Source of the DNA: an uncultured Paracoccaceae bacterium
Lineage (GTDB): Bacteria; Pseudomonadota; Alphaproteobacteria; Rhodobacterales; Rhodobacteraceae
NCBI GenBank assembly: GCA_938005545.1
Contig: CALKXV010000006.1
Span: forward strand, 1 to 64,000
Direction of reading: 5' to 3'
Length of the DNA stretch: 64,000 nucleotides
Under the pieces are notes generated by a model that had not been told where the DNA came from, did no database searches, and was given only the letters and a program-made list of their open reading frames with translations. Below are positions 11,787 through 19,564 of the stretch, in pieces. The first letter of the stretch is position 1. Every line of letters begins with the position of its first letter. Made by a program: the position numbers and the translations under genes.

Positions 11787-12148
11787 GACCCAAAATTCCC
11801 GCGTTGCTCTGGCACCACTCCAAGCGCTCGGTACGACATTGCGACCAAAGACGTTTGATGGATGTTCAGATCCATATCGCCGTTGTCGTCGGCAAAGACG
11901 ATTTTAAAGTACAAGTCTTCCATCGTCCTTGGTTCGAAATCCGCCGCTTGGTGTTCCAGTCGCAGCATACTGTCGAACACCGCTTGCTCTAATTTTTCTG
12001 AGCAATCGCCGGGAAGCGCGCTGTATTCGTCTTTGACGGCCTGCCAGCGATGATAGAGTGCCCGAAGCGGGCTTTCAGTTGATGTGGCGGCAGGTGTGGC
12101 TAACATGGGGACAATCGCGGCCCCAAGTATCAGGTCTCGTCTTTTCAT
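11783..12148 (-). CDS. exported protein with Tat-like signal, unknown function
   Basis: 121 residues. The N-terminus MKRRDLILGAAIVPMLATPA has twin arginines followed by a hydrophobic stretch, a Tat-like signal peptide with cleavage near 22. The mature part is mostly helical and acidic (KLEQAVFDSMLRLEHQAADF, DDNGDMDLN). Family not recognised. First gene of a coupled trio with the 35- and 67-residue products. An exported protein in a head-only element is unusual and may serve the host or act at the envelope. Confidence 0.6.
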   Translation of the reverse strand: MKRRDLILGAAIVPMLATPAATSTESPLRALYHRWQAVKDEYSALPGDCSEKLEQAVFDSMLRLEHQAADFEPRTMEDLYFKIVFADDNGDMDLNIHQTSLVAMSYRALGVVPEQRGNFGS

Positions 12149-12532
12149 GGTTTCTTCTCACAGTTTGGCTTGTCATGGCCACGTCAGCAGCGGGCTAACA
12201 CCGGGGCGTTGACAACTTCCTGTGAGAGAAGCCGAACGTATTTACCTAGCGGCTATTGTATTTCGCTCGCGCCCCGGCAAGAATGCCAGACACGATCCGC
12301 CGCCAAGCGGGTTCGCCATTTCGCTGCCATCCGCGCCAACGGATGAAACCTTAGTCGGGTGTTGCAGCTATCACAGTCCGGGTTGTCACGCCCACGGATA
12401 TCCTTCACCAATTCAAAGCACAATGCAATGGGCCTTTGGCCTTGCGTTTTGGGCAACACTGCGAATGTCGGCAACGAGCCTAAAGCGAACGCTGAAACAT
12501 CTACAGCCCAATCGCTAAGGCGGCAAAGAAAA
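12149..12532. other. gene-free stretch inside the element
   Basis: About 380 bp without a supported gene. Frames on both strands (12222-12518 plus, 12253-12558 minus) have no recognisable product. Two inverted CTGTGAGA-type sites lie about 55 bp apart (near 12156 and 12220) and resemble half of the regulator operator. Confidence 0.35.
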
Positions 12533-12554
12533 AGACCGGCACAACAGCCGGTCT
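12533..12554 (-). terminator. intrinsic terminator of the VPLPA-CTERM gene
   Basis: AGACCGGC-N6-GCCGGTCT, and on the minus strand the stem runs into TTTTTCTTT. It lies 26 bp past the stop of the 172-residue gene. Confidence 0.8.
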
Positions 12555-12579
12555 CCAAATGTCATCCAACGGGAAATTG

Positions 12580-13098
12580 TTAGGATTTTTTACGTTTTGA
12601 AACCAAACTAAGACCAAGCGCGCCCAAAAGTAGCAAGCCCGATGCAGGAAGAGGAACTGCGGGTATTGGAGCTTCTCCCGAAAACCCTCCCACGCGCACC
12701 GTGCCATTGCCGGTATTGGTAAATTGAACGCTCGTGATACCTGTGAAACCAGAAACACCTGTCAGGTCGGCAAAGAGGCCGGTGATGCTGCCTTGTGGAT
12801 TTGTATTCACAAAGACACCGCCCAAATCAGAAGTTGCCGTCACTTGAGAGCCTGTGCCCTGCAAGCTGTAGAAGAAGCCGCTCAGATCGAATGCACCGCC
12901 CCCGATCGAAAGTGTCGCAGTCGAATTCGGCCCGGCGTTTGCAAGAAGGATGCACGGCGTGTCAGCAGTGGGACAGTTACCGCTTGTCGTTTGTCCATCA
13001 ATCGAAAAGTCGCCAGACGAAAGAAGTGTCGCAGCAGATGCGCCTAGTGTAGTGGTTCCGAATACGACCACAGCGACCAAAAAACTCTTGAGATTCAT
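12580..13098 (-). CDS. VPLPA-CTERM surface protein, cargo gene of the element
   Basis: 172 residues with an N-terminal signal peptide (about 1-22, cleavage ASA/AT) and a C-terminal sorting signal: VPLPASG (about 149-155), a hydrophobic segment LLLLGALGLSLV and a KRKKS tail. This is the VPLPA-CTERM signal of Rhodobacterales, a variant of PEP-CTERM, which is recognised by an exosortase in the inner membrane. The 125-residue middle is rich in Gly, Thr, Ser and Asn and beta-like, with one Cys pair (about 42 and 49). It has its own promoter and terminator, so it can be expressed independently of the silent phage genes. No exosortase is encoded in the window. The function of the mature domain is unknown. 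Confidence 0.85.
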   Translation of the reverse strand: MNLKSFLVAVVVFGTTTLGASAATLLSSGDFSIDGQTTSGNCPTADTPCILLANAGPNSTATLSIGGGAFDLSGFFYSLQGTGSQVTATSDLGGVFVNTNPQGSITGLFADLTGVSGFTGITSVQFTNTGNGTVRVGGFSGEAPIPAVPLPASGLLLLGALGLSLVSKRKKS

Positions 13099-13130
13099 AG
13101 TAAATTTCCACCCAATTGATACAACTTAAC

Positions 13131-13159
13131 ATCATATTGAAGTTCAGCCACAGAGTTAA
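13131..13159 (-). promoter_or_regulatory. predicted promoter of the VPLPA-CTERM gene
   Basis: On the minus strand TTAACT (13159-13154), 17 bp, TATGAT (13136-13131), in an A+T-rich context with an A/T run just upstream. The -10 box is one base off consensus. It gives a leader of about 26 nt before ATG 13098, which is preceded by GGTGGA. Confidence 0.55.
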
Positions 13160-13306
13160 GAAAAAAAAGATTTGCCGAATCAAATGCTTGAGAAGATTCG
13201 GATATGTCGCGCAGCGTACATTTTGTTTTGAGGCAGCCAGCCGCAGCTTTGTCCTACATGGCTGATCTTCGCTGCAATAACTCATTTTGGAGTGGCTATT
13301 GGGGTT

Positions 13307-13573
13307 TCAGACTATGAATCGGAATGGCAACGCATGTCCTGTGTCTGTCTTCAATTTCGCCACAGCCTTCTCACGGATGACTTCCCGCCCTTCCATGCTG
13401 AGTTGCACGTGGCTTGGTGCATAGATGCGATACTCATGCTCGGGGCATTCCGCCAGCTTAACCTGAAAAATCTTGAAGTGATCGAGGATAACCGTGAATT
13501 GTGCGAGGACAACGTTGCCGTTGATCCTCGTCGTTTTTTGCGGAACGCGAAACTGACGAATGCGAATACGCAT
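13307..13573 (-). CDS. small element protein after the spike gene (88 aa)
   Basis: 88 residues with alternating strands and one C-terminal helix. The spacing of FTVILDHFKIFQVKLAE, RIYAPS and EGREVIREKAVAKL faintly recalls the SpoVG fold, but I would not assign it. The start overlaps the stop of the spike base gene by one base (TGATG), so it is translated with the head genes. It is the last gene of the head operon before the cargo promoter. Confidence 0.55.
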   Translation of the reverse strand: MRIRIRQFRVPQKTTRINGNVVLAQFTVILDHFKIFQVKLAECPEHEYRIYAPSHVQLSMEGREVIREKAVAKLKTDTGHALPFRFIV

Positions 13574-13836
13574 CAGAACACCGCGAGGATGTTCGTGGCC
13601 GTGGTGCCAGTTGCCAGAACCCGTGAAGCGCGTAAGGGAAGCATGATGCCACCCGGAACGCCCACAAACGTGCCCGTGCTTCCGTCTTTCATCTGCACAG
13701 CAACGTCACCGGTCCCTCCGATATAGAGTGCACGAGAAACCTCGGAGAGGTCAGTATTGTCGTCTGGTGTGACGGCAAGAATACCCTCAGCGGGGCTTTC
13801 AAGTGCGGGTCGGATATTCTCAAATTGATCAGCCAT
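13573..13836 (-). CDS. GTA-type head spike base protein
   Basis: 87 residues. The pattern SRALYIGGTGDVAVQMKDG, FVGVPGGIMLPLRASRVLATGTTATN matches the spike base family named after R. capsulatus gene rcc01079, a component of the head spikes of its gene transfer agent that help attach to the cell surface. The gene overlaps portal by 8 bp. A large spike tip protein, as in the GTA, is not seen here. Confidence 0.8.
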   Translation of the reverse strand: MADQFENIRPALESPAEGILAVTPDDNTDLSEVSRALYIGGTGDVAVQMKDGSTGTFVGVPGGIMLPLRASRVLATGTTATNILAVF

Positions 13837-14896
13837 TTTCGGTTCCTTTCAGGTCGATAAAGTTCAATGCAATTTCCGGATCGATTCCCGCCTCTTTCGC
13901 TGCGGCGAGTGTTTGGATGATGCCCATGGCAGCACGCGCCCGCCCGCCTGCATCGAAGGCTTGCAAAGGTCGCATCACGTCCAAGGTGACTGTCGATCCC
14001 AGCTTTTCAGTCGCCTCTTGCGCAATCATTCCGGCTATCGGTTGCAAGCACCACTGAGCGAGATGCCTTTGACATTCACGCACCATCGGTCCGGTCGTTG
14101 AGATGTTGCTTAGGCCGGGTAGGACGCCGTAGACCATTTCAATGGAAGCCTTGGCGGCTGCCAGAGTTTCCTTGGTCATGGCCTTGCTCAGATCAGGTCC
14201 GACATCTGACGGCTTAAGATCGGTTTGTGGCGCCGGGCCACCCGCAGCTGTTACGTTGACCGACTCCCGCACCAGTGTCTTGCCTCGGAACGCCCGAAAC
14301 CCTCGCGCCAGTGCTTCCATGTCCTGTTCAGGCGCTTCAGGAAATGGGATGACAGACGACCCAAGAGGCGCGTTGGCATAGACTTCGGAAAGTGCGCTTT
14401 CAAGGATGTTCAGCAGACCAGCCGTGAGGCGCGCGCGGCGCAAAGGGCTTTGACCAATGAATGGCAGGCCAACATCTGCCCCGATACGGAAGTGCAGAAC
14501 TTCGGCGGCCAAAGCGGTGACAGAGCGCCCACCGGAGGTTTCGTATAGTCCGACCTGATAGGCTTTGGGCTTGGAATTGCGAGTGGTCAAATCCCAATCC
14601 GTACAGGGTAGCAAGCCTTCATCACGGATCAGGAATAAGGCCTCACCGCGAAGTGCAAGGGATCGACCAGCAAGCGCCAAATCGCGTGATGTGATCAGGT
14701 CGGTGCCCTCAACATCGGCAAGGCTCAATCCGCCTTCCCACAGGCTGACACATCCCTGAACTGTGCCGGTCAGTTCTGCAACACCATCTATTCCAGTGAT
14801 GTAGTCAGCTCGCGCCGCCATGATCTGAGACGTGTAGCCCGTACCAGATGACCGGGTTTCGATTTGTTCTTTTCGTTTGAATGGCCACATGCTCAA
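13829..14896 (-). CDS. phage portal protein
   Basis: HK97-type portal (355 residues), which forms the dodecameric DNA gate at one capsid vertex and is the platform for head assembly. Recognised from the layout MWPFKRKEQ at the N-terminus, AELTGTVQGCVSLWEGGLS (40-60), IGQSPLRRARLTAG, and the C-terminal MVYGVLPGL, CLQPIAGMIAQE. It is a little shorter than typical portals (380-420). Starts at 14896 (ATGA overlap with the connector-like gene; a second in-frame ATG follows two codons later). Transcribed after protease and connector, the reverse of the usual portal-protease-capsid order. Confidence 0.88.
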   Translation of the reverse strand: MSMWPFKRKEQIETRSSGTGYTSQIMAARADYITGIDGVAELTGTVQGCVSLWEGGLSLADVEGTDLITSRDLALAGRSLALRGEALFLIRDEGLLPCTDWDLTTRNSKPKAYQVGLYETSGGRSVTALAAEVLHFRIGADVGLPFIGQSPLRRARLTAGLLNILESALSEVYANAPLGSSVIPFPEAPEQDMEALARGFRAFRGKTLVRESVNVTAAGGPAPQTDLKPSDVGPDLSKAMTKETLAAAKASIEMVYGVLPGLSNISTTGPMVRECQRHLAQWCLQPIAGMIAQEATEKLGSTVTLDVMRPLQAFDAGGRARAAMGIIQTLAAAKEAGIDPEIALNFIDLKGTENG

Positions 14897-15450
14897 GCCC
14901 TCCGATATGGGCGCAAGAGATCAGCTGCGCCGGAATGCTGAATGGCGCGCGCTATCCAATTGGGTGCACGCGTCACCGACCATTGCAGATCGGACGTGAT
15001 GGTTTGCGAAATTGAAGATGCGCCGGGTTCATTGAGGCTATCCTTTGCGCCGCTGAGGTATTCAGCCAATCGACGGTAAGCCTCGGGCACAGCCGCCGGC
15101 ACACTACCACCGCCAACTTGTGCCGTGATGCGGAATTGACCGTCGGACGGCAAGCAATAGCCCATTGGCCCCTCGGGGAGCGTGACTGAAACCCACGAAC
15201 CGCTCTCCCATTTTTCAGCGGCAAGTGACACCACGGGCGTCAGAGGTGCAGTCCAATCGTCGTCTTCATGGCCTTCGATTGTCCAAACCACTTCCCGCTC
15301 GGTCCATCGATGCGAAACGTAGGTCTCGATCCGCGACCAAATCATGTTGCTATCCAACGCAGTCGCATTGTCCGACAGCCCGCCAGGAGTGTCAGGAAAT
15401 GCGACTGGCACTGATTCAACCTGCTTCAAGAGATCAATCATGGGCGCCAC
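14893..15450 (-). CDS. putative head-tail connector protein
   Basis: 185 residues. The C-terminal NWIARAIQHSGAADLLRPYR is typical of gp6-like head-completion proteins in rhodobacterial prophages; the rest has alternating strand/helix elements. The assignment comes from this segment and from its place between protease and portal. Start at 15450 or the internal ATG four codons later (MIDLLKQVES). It overlaps protease by 13 bp and portal by 4 bp. Confidence 0.6.
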   Translation of the reverse strand: MAPMIDLLKQVESVPVAFPDTPGGLSDNATALDSNMIWSRIETYVSHRWTEREVVWTIEGHEDDDWTAPLTPVVSLAAEKWESGSWVSVTLPEGPMGYCLPSDGQFRITAQVGGGSVPAAVPEAYRRLAEYLSGAKDSLNEPGASSISQTITSDLQWSVTRAPNWIARAIQHSGAADLLRPYRRA

Positions 15451-16040
15451 CTCGCCATGGCACGTTGCTTTGGAAGGATGACACCGCCCTTGGATCGTTC
15501 CTCGATGGTCGTTTCGTCATAAGCGGGTCGCGTGACGGCACTCAATTCGAATAGAACAGCCGCACGAATGATCCGAATGAGGGCGTTGCCTTCTGTCGGA
15601 TTTTCCTCTTGCGTTTCTTCCGCATCAGACACTGCTTCCGGCGGTGGAATACGAAATCCGGGGGATATTCCGATGATCAAACCTGCCGCAAAACCTGCCA
15701 AGAAGTCCTGAACCCATGATGTTCGTTGGATTTCCTCAGTGAGGATTGCATCGAAAATCAGCGCTTCCGCCGTTTCGGTGAGTGTCAGCGTTCCATTCTT
15801 TCGGCTGGCCAAAGGGTGATCAAAGCTGTGGCCAAGAAGAAAGTGAATTTCGCGGTCTGGATCATCCACAGCGAACGAAAATGCACCTGGCGCAAATTCC
15901 TCTTTCTTTGGGCGGCGTCCATTGCCGCCCGCTGAAAGAACCGCGCGCTTACCATAGGGAAAGCGCCCGCGCAGACGGCGGGTGCCATCACCTTCACGGC
16001 GAAGCTCAAGCCCTTCGAAAATGGCACCCCTATCCATCAC
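15438..16040 (-). CDS. HK97-family prohead protease
   Basis: Serine protease of family U35/S78 that matures the capsid by removing the N-terminal delta domain of the major capsid protein. 200 residues, typical. Seen: GRFPYGKRAVL (25-35), the catalytic-His segment LLGHSFDHPLASRKNGTL (about 68-85), FLAGFAAGLIIGISPGF and the catalytic-Ser segment LFELSAVTRPAYDETTI (about 163-180). Its start overlaps the stop of the capsid gene (ATGA). Confidence 0.93.
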   Translation of the reverse strand: MMDRGAIFEGLELRREGDGTRRLRGRFPYGKRAVLSAGGNGRRPKKEEFAPGAFSFAVDDPDREIHFLLGHSFDHPLASRKNGTLTLTETAEALIFDAILTEEIQRTSWVQDFLAGFAAGLIIGISPGFRIPPPEAVSDAEETQEENPTEGNALIRIIRAAVLFELSAVTRPAYDETTIEERSKGGVILPKQRAMARWRP

Positions 16041-17290
16041 TGAACTCCGGTCAGGATTTCGAGTTGGACGCCGCGTGCCACCGTCACGTCCATAGTGACC
16101 AGCGCAGTCAGTCGCAGTTGCCCGGATTTTGCGTCGGAATATGGATCACGGATAAGATCGACCGCACCCCACATGCCGCAGAAAACCGGTGCCACCCCGT
16201 TTGTATTCGTAGTCAGCAATGCGTTGGACGCGGCGGGGTCACCGGACGGCGCTGCGATCCCGTTGGTGGTCAGTTGAACGTTGCCGATTTTGGCAACCAA
16301 ACGATCCCATTCTGAAATGGACGTACCAGAGATAAGCGCGTCGTCCATCTCATCATAGATTTCCGGCCGGAGAAGCAAATTGACCGCGCCAGGGCCACTT
16401 GCCGCGTTGGCTGTCATGAAACGTACAGCGGCCTTTCGGAACATTGCATAATCGGCAGCTGCGTCGATTGCAGTTTCAGTGATGCCATATGTCGCCGCGC
16501 CGGGAAAAATACCAAGAGGTTCACCGCCCGAGCCACTGCCAAGAAAGATTGCCCGATCCGATTCCTGTTGAATTGCCGCGCTCATGTCGCGTCGAACCGA
16601 TTGTTCCAACCCTTGGCCTGCCTGCTTTAGCGCCTTGCGGGTGATCTTCATTTGGACGCCCAAAGTGTGATCCGGGGTCATCGGCCGATCAATGGTCGTG
16701 TAAGCTTGTGGTCCAGGCACATCCGACGTTTCCGTTGCCGCCCAACCTGGCTGTGCTCCGCCGGTTGCAACGGGGTATTCGATCTCACCGACACCGACAT
16801 TGATCATCCGACACCCCATTTGGGTTGCGCTGGAATTGGCAAAGAGACGTTCGATTGTTGGCATTGTTCGGATTGGGTCAGGAACACCACCCGCAAGCGT
16901 TTCTCCGGCCCGCGTTTCCAGTGCCTCAAGGGGAACCGGGATGCCTTGGAAACCGCCCTGACTGCGGAGTTCTTCGACCATTTCAGCGGTGGCGCCTTCG
17001 AGCTTACGACCTTCATCAATGGCAAGGGCTGCCTGTCGCACCTCGAACTTATTTGCCATCTCGGCCCATTCTTTTTCAGAACGGGTCTCAAGCTCCTCAC
17101 CAGCCTCGCGGCGTTCGTCATCTTCGGCAACAAGTGCTGCGCGGTATTGAGTTTCCTTTGTCCGGTACTCGGTATCCAACTCAGTCATCTTTCGGGTTTC
17201 ATCCTCGGATGGCTTCTCGATGTTCGCCAGTTCGGCAAGCGACTGCCGGATTTCAGACCGGCGCAGTTCGAGTTTCTTAGATGTCAGCAT
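16037..17290 (-). CDS. HK97-fold major capsid protein
   Basis: 417 residues. Residues 1-105 are strongly charged and predicted coiled coil (RRSEIRQSLAELANIEK, then ERREAGEELETRSEKEWAEM), as in the scaffolding delta domain cut off by the protease. The HK97 fold begins near 125 (TMPTIERLFANSSATQMG), with the E-loop and P-domain helices (QSVRRDMSAAIQQESDRAIF) and the C-terminal VTMDVTVARGVQLEILTG. Starts at ATG 17290 overlapping HNH. It precedes protease, whereas the usual phage order is protease then capsid. Confidence 0.95.
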   Translation of the reverse strand: MLTSKKLELRRSEIRQSLAELANIEKPSEDETRKMTELDTEYRTKETQYRAALVAEDDERREAGEELETRSEKEWAEMANKFEVRQAALAIDEGRKLEGATAEMVEELRSQGGFQGIPVPLEALETRAGETLAGGVPDPIRTMPTIERLFANSSATQMGCRMINVGVGEIEYPVATGGAQPGWAATETSDVPGPQAYTTIDRPMTPDHTLGVQMKITRKALKQAGQGLEQSVRRDMSAAIQQESDRAIFLGSGSGGEPLGIFPGAATYGITETAIDAAADYAMFRKAAVRFMTANAASGPGAVNLLLRPEIYDEMDDALISGTSISEWDRLVAKIGNVQLTTNGIAAPSGDPAASNALLTTNTNGVAPVFCGMWGAVDLIRDPYSDAKSGQLRLTALVTMDVTVARGVQLEILTGVQ

Positions 17291-17603
17291 TTGGTTGTCC
17301 TTTCATGCTCGACAGGAGGTTGCGCCATTCCTGGCGTTTGGGCGGAAGCGGCTTGTGGCCTATTTCCAGCCGGGTCTTTCTCGCGTGGCATCGCCCGCAA
17401 AGAATCTGCAAATTTGATAAAACGTAGGAGAGGTCGGGTCGGTCACGGACAGGCAGAACGTGGTCACATTCCAAGCGCCGACGTTCACCGCATTGAACAC
17501 AAGCCCAATTGTCGCGATCGAGCGCTTGCATGCGCAGAGATTTCCAGCGCGGGCCTCGGGTAACTTTGGCTGAATGGCGCTTGTAATCTTTCCTCAACCC
17601 CAT
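17277..17603 (-). CDS. HNH endonuclease of the packaging module
   Basis: 108 residues from ATG 17603, overlapping the terminase stop by 10 bp. The zinc-dependent HNH motif is complete: C35-x2-C38, D47-H48 in LECDHVL, N64 in SNLQ, C69-x2-C72 and H73 in CGRCH. In HK97-like phages and satellites an HNH protein next to the terminase stimulates cos cleavage during packaging. This supports cos-type packaging for the element. Confidence 0.9.
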   Translation of the reverse strand: MGLRKDYKRHSAKVTRGPRWKSLRMQALDRDNWACVQCGERRRLECDHVLPVRDRPDLSYVLSNLQILCGRCHARKTRLEIGHKPLPPKRQEWRNLLSSMKGQPNADI

Positions 17604-19111
17604 GCGATCCGCCCTCCCTTGTGGGCGGGTCTGCCCATGATCCGGGCACCTTCGGCGACTGCCAGAACAGCGGCACATGCGGCATCGATACGACCCATTG
17701 AGCGGCCTTTGACGATCTTGGAATTGCCCGCCGGATCGATGAACACGGCCGCTTCACCGATGGCGTGTCGCAACAAGAGACTTTCGGAAACGCTTACCTT
17801 CCCGTCGAAAATGGACCGCCGGAAACGTTCCACGTCTTCAGACCCATCCTTGAAGCCCATGCCGCGCCAAATCACAGGGGAACGGTTGCCGATTTCTGTG
17901 AGCGCATCTCCGATTTCGGATTGTTTGAACCTATCCGCGACGATAGCCGCGATATGCTCGCCTTCCACATGACCCAGAACCCGGCGTAGCCATTGGGCCA
18001 AAGGAACGGTTTTCTGCCCCATCAACGCCAGTTCTTTGCGCTTGTGCATTTGGCTGTAGAGGTCACCAACAGCATCGGATTGCCCACGTGCTTCCAAATT
18101 CGGAACCGTGCCGAAAGCACCCCATGTCTCAAGGCGGCCGGTCTCGGGCCAGAGATAGGCGGCGGCACTCATTGACGCAGATTGACCTTGGTCCAACCCG
18201 ATCACGACTTGCCCCTGACGAGGTGGAAGGTCGTCGGTTTCGCATTGCAGCCATTCGTTCAGGTCGAGCAGTGCGTCCCGATTGTCTTCAGCAACACGTT
18301 CATTCCGAGACAAAAGGCGGAAGCGAGACAGTGCAGATCCACCTCGCGCCAAGGCCAATGCAGCATCTTCCTTGAGCCGCGTCATGGTGGGACCAATCCC
18401 ATGTTTGGAACCCGGATTTGCGATCAGCAAACTTTCGGGATCGTCCACCGGCAGGTTGGGTGTGGGACGGTGTTCCTGCCGGTAGACCCCTGGTGCGTCC
18501 CAATCCAACCACATGCTGAAAGGGTGCATGTCGTTCGGAGCTGAGGTGCTTATGATCAGCGCTTTGCCATCTCGCTTAGAAAGGCCTGTAAGCAGTGCCG
18601 CTTCAAGTTCGTCGCCCGCCGCGAGGGGCCAATGGCCGCGCTCATCAAGAACCGCCAATGTGGGCGATGAACCAAGTGCCGACTTTCCGTCCGCCGAGAT
18701 GGCCTTGAGGATGTGCGAGCCATTGTGATCGTCATATTGGATTTCAAACCGGGGTTGGCGGCGGACGGTGATCCGTTCTTGCACGTCCTCCGGCAATGTC
18801 TGGATAAAGCTGGCGGTGTAGTTCCAAGCAATTTTCGCCTGATCCTGCGTTCTCGCAGCGATGATAATTTCCCGCTCAGCCGCGTCAGACCATGCGCCCA
18901 GTAATTCACCGGCGCAGAGCATCGCAGAGATCGCCGACTTGCCGTTGCCGCGCCCCACACTCAGAACACCGACGTTGATCCCGTCAGCAAATGCGCCATC
19001 TATGAACCGGTTCTGGTACGGGGCCAGCTTGATCTGACGACCCGTCAACCGCCCAGTTGGCACCGATAGGGTTTTGCAGAAGCGTTTTACCAGCGTGGAA
19101 GTCTTAGCCAT
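17594..19111 (-). CDS. terminase large subunit
   Basis: ATP-driven DNA packaging motor and nuclease, 505 residues from ATG 19111. The N-terminal ATPase shows Walker A (SVGRGNGKSA, 51-60) and Walker B (LAVLDE, 152-157), then coupling motif ISTSAPND (about 178). The C-terminal RNase-H-like nuclease has VIGLDQGQS, the middle acidic AAIVADRF and a final MGRIDAACA. The frame is open upstream to 19162, but MAKTSTLVKRF is the likelier start. No small terminase gene is recognisable next to it. Confidence 0.93.
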   Translation of the reverse strand: MAKTSTLVKRFCKTLSVPTGRLTGRQIKLAPYQNRFIDGAFADGINVGVLSVGRGNGKSAISAMLCAGELLGAWSDAAEREIIIAARTQDQAKIAWNYTASFIQTLPEDVQERITVRRQPRFEIQYDDHNGSHILKAISADGKSALGSSPTLAVLDERGHWPLAAGDELEAALLTGLSKRDGKALIISTSAPNDMHPFSMWLDWDAPGVYRQEHRPTPNLPVDDPESLLIANPGSKHGIGPTMTRLKEDAALALARGGSALSRFRLLSRNERVAEDNRDALLDLNEWLQCETDDLPPRQGQVVIGLDQGQSASMSAAAYLWPETGRLETWGAFGTVPNLEARGQSDAVGDLYSQMHKRKELALMGQKTVPLAQWLRRVLGHVEGEHIAAIVADRFKQSEIGDALTEIGNRSPVIWRGMGFKDGSEDVERFRRSIFDGKVSVSESLLLRHAIGEAAVFIDPAGNSKIVKGRSMGRIDAACAAVLAVAEGARIMGRPAHKGGRIAWG

Positions 19112-19192
19112 TGGCCAGCCCTTCCGTGTGTGTAGCAAAAGAGGCCCGCCCCGCGTGCCCACCCCCTCCCAGAACGCCGGGCATTGGGACCA

Positions 19193-19564
19193 TCATTGCG
19201 CCAAATCCCGAACAGCCTGGGCAACAATCGCGTCCCACTGCGTCACAGCACCATGCACAAAGAAATGTGCGCGTCGGTCACCACTGCCGAACTCAACCAC
19301 CACAGCATGATCAGCGGTCCAGCCTATCGTAACCTCATCGCCAGCCTTGGCCTGCTGTGCGGCTGCCTGGTATCCTTCAAGTCCCTGACCGACCAACGTG
19401 CCGTTGATCCAAATCTGGATTGAATCCTTGAGTTCACCTGTGACTTCAGGAGCGCGGTCTTGGGCGATGCGTGCCAGAGTGGCCGTGGCATTGCTCACCA
19501 CCTCATCAGCGTTACGCAATGCCTTCTGGGACCACAGTTCGACAGTCTTCGCAAAGTCACCCAT
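19193..19564 (-). CDS. HK97 gp10-like head-tail adaptor
   Basis: 123 residues. The pattern NATATLARIAQDRAPEVTGELKDS ... VTIGWTADHAVVVEFGSGDRRAHFFVHGA is that of HK97 gp10/Gifsy-type head-completion proteins. It comes first in the head operon, 81 bp before terminase, whereas in phages it normally follows the capsid gene. Its presence means that the element provides the interface on which a tail would dock. Confidence 0.82.
   Translation of the reverse strand: MGDFAKTVELWSQKALRNADEVVSNATATLARIAQDRAPEVTGELKDSIQIWINGTLVGQGLEGYQAAAQQAKAGDEVTIGWTADHAVVVEFGSGDRRAHFFVHGAVTQWDAIVAQAVRDLAQ

Noticed and set aside
12222-12558. Frames on both strands between the Tat-signal gene and the VPLPA-CTERM gene
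   Set aside because: They overlap each other and the terminator and have Arg/Pro-rich shadow composition.
16652-17563. 303-codon frame antisense to the capsid and HNH genes
   Set aside because: The minus-strand capsid and HNH genes are unambiguous; this frame is Cys/Arg-rich and unlike any protein.
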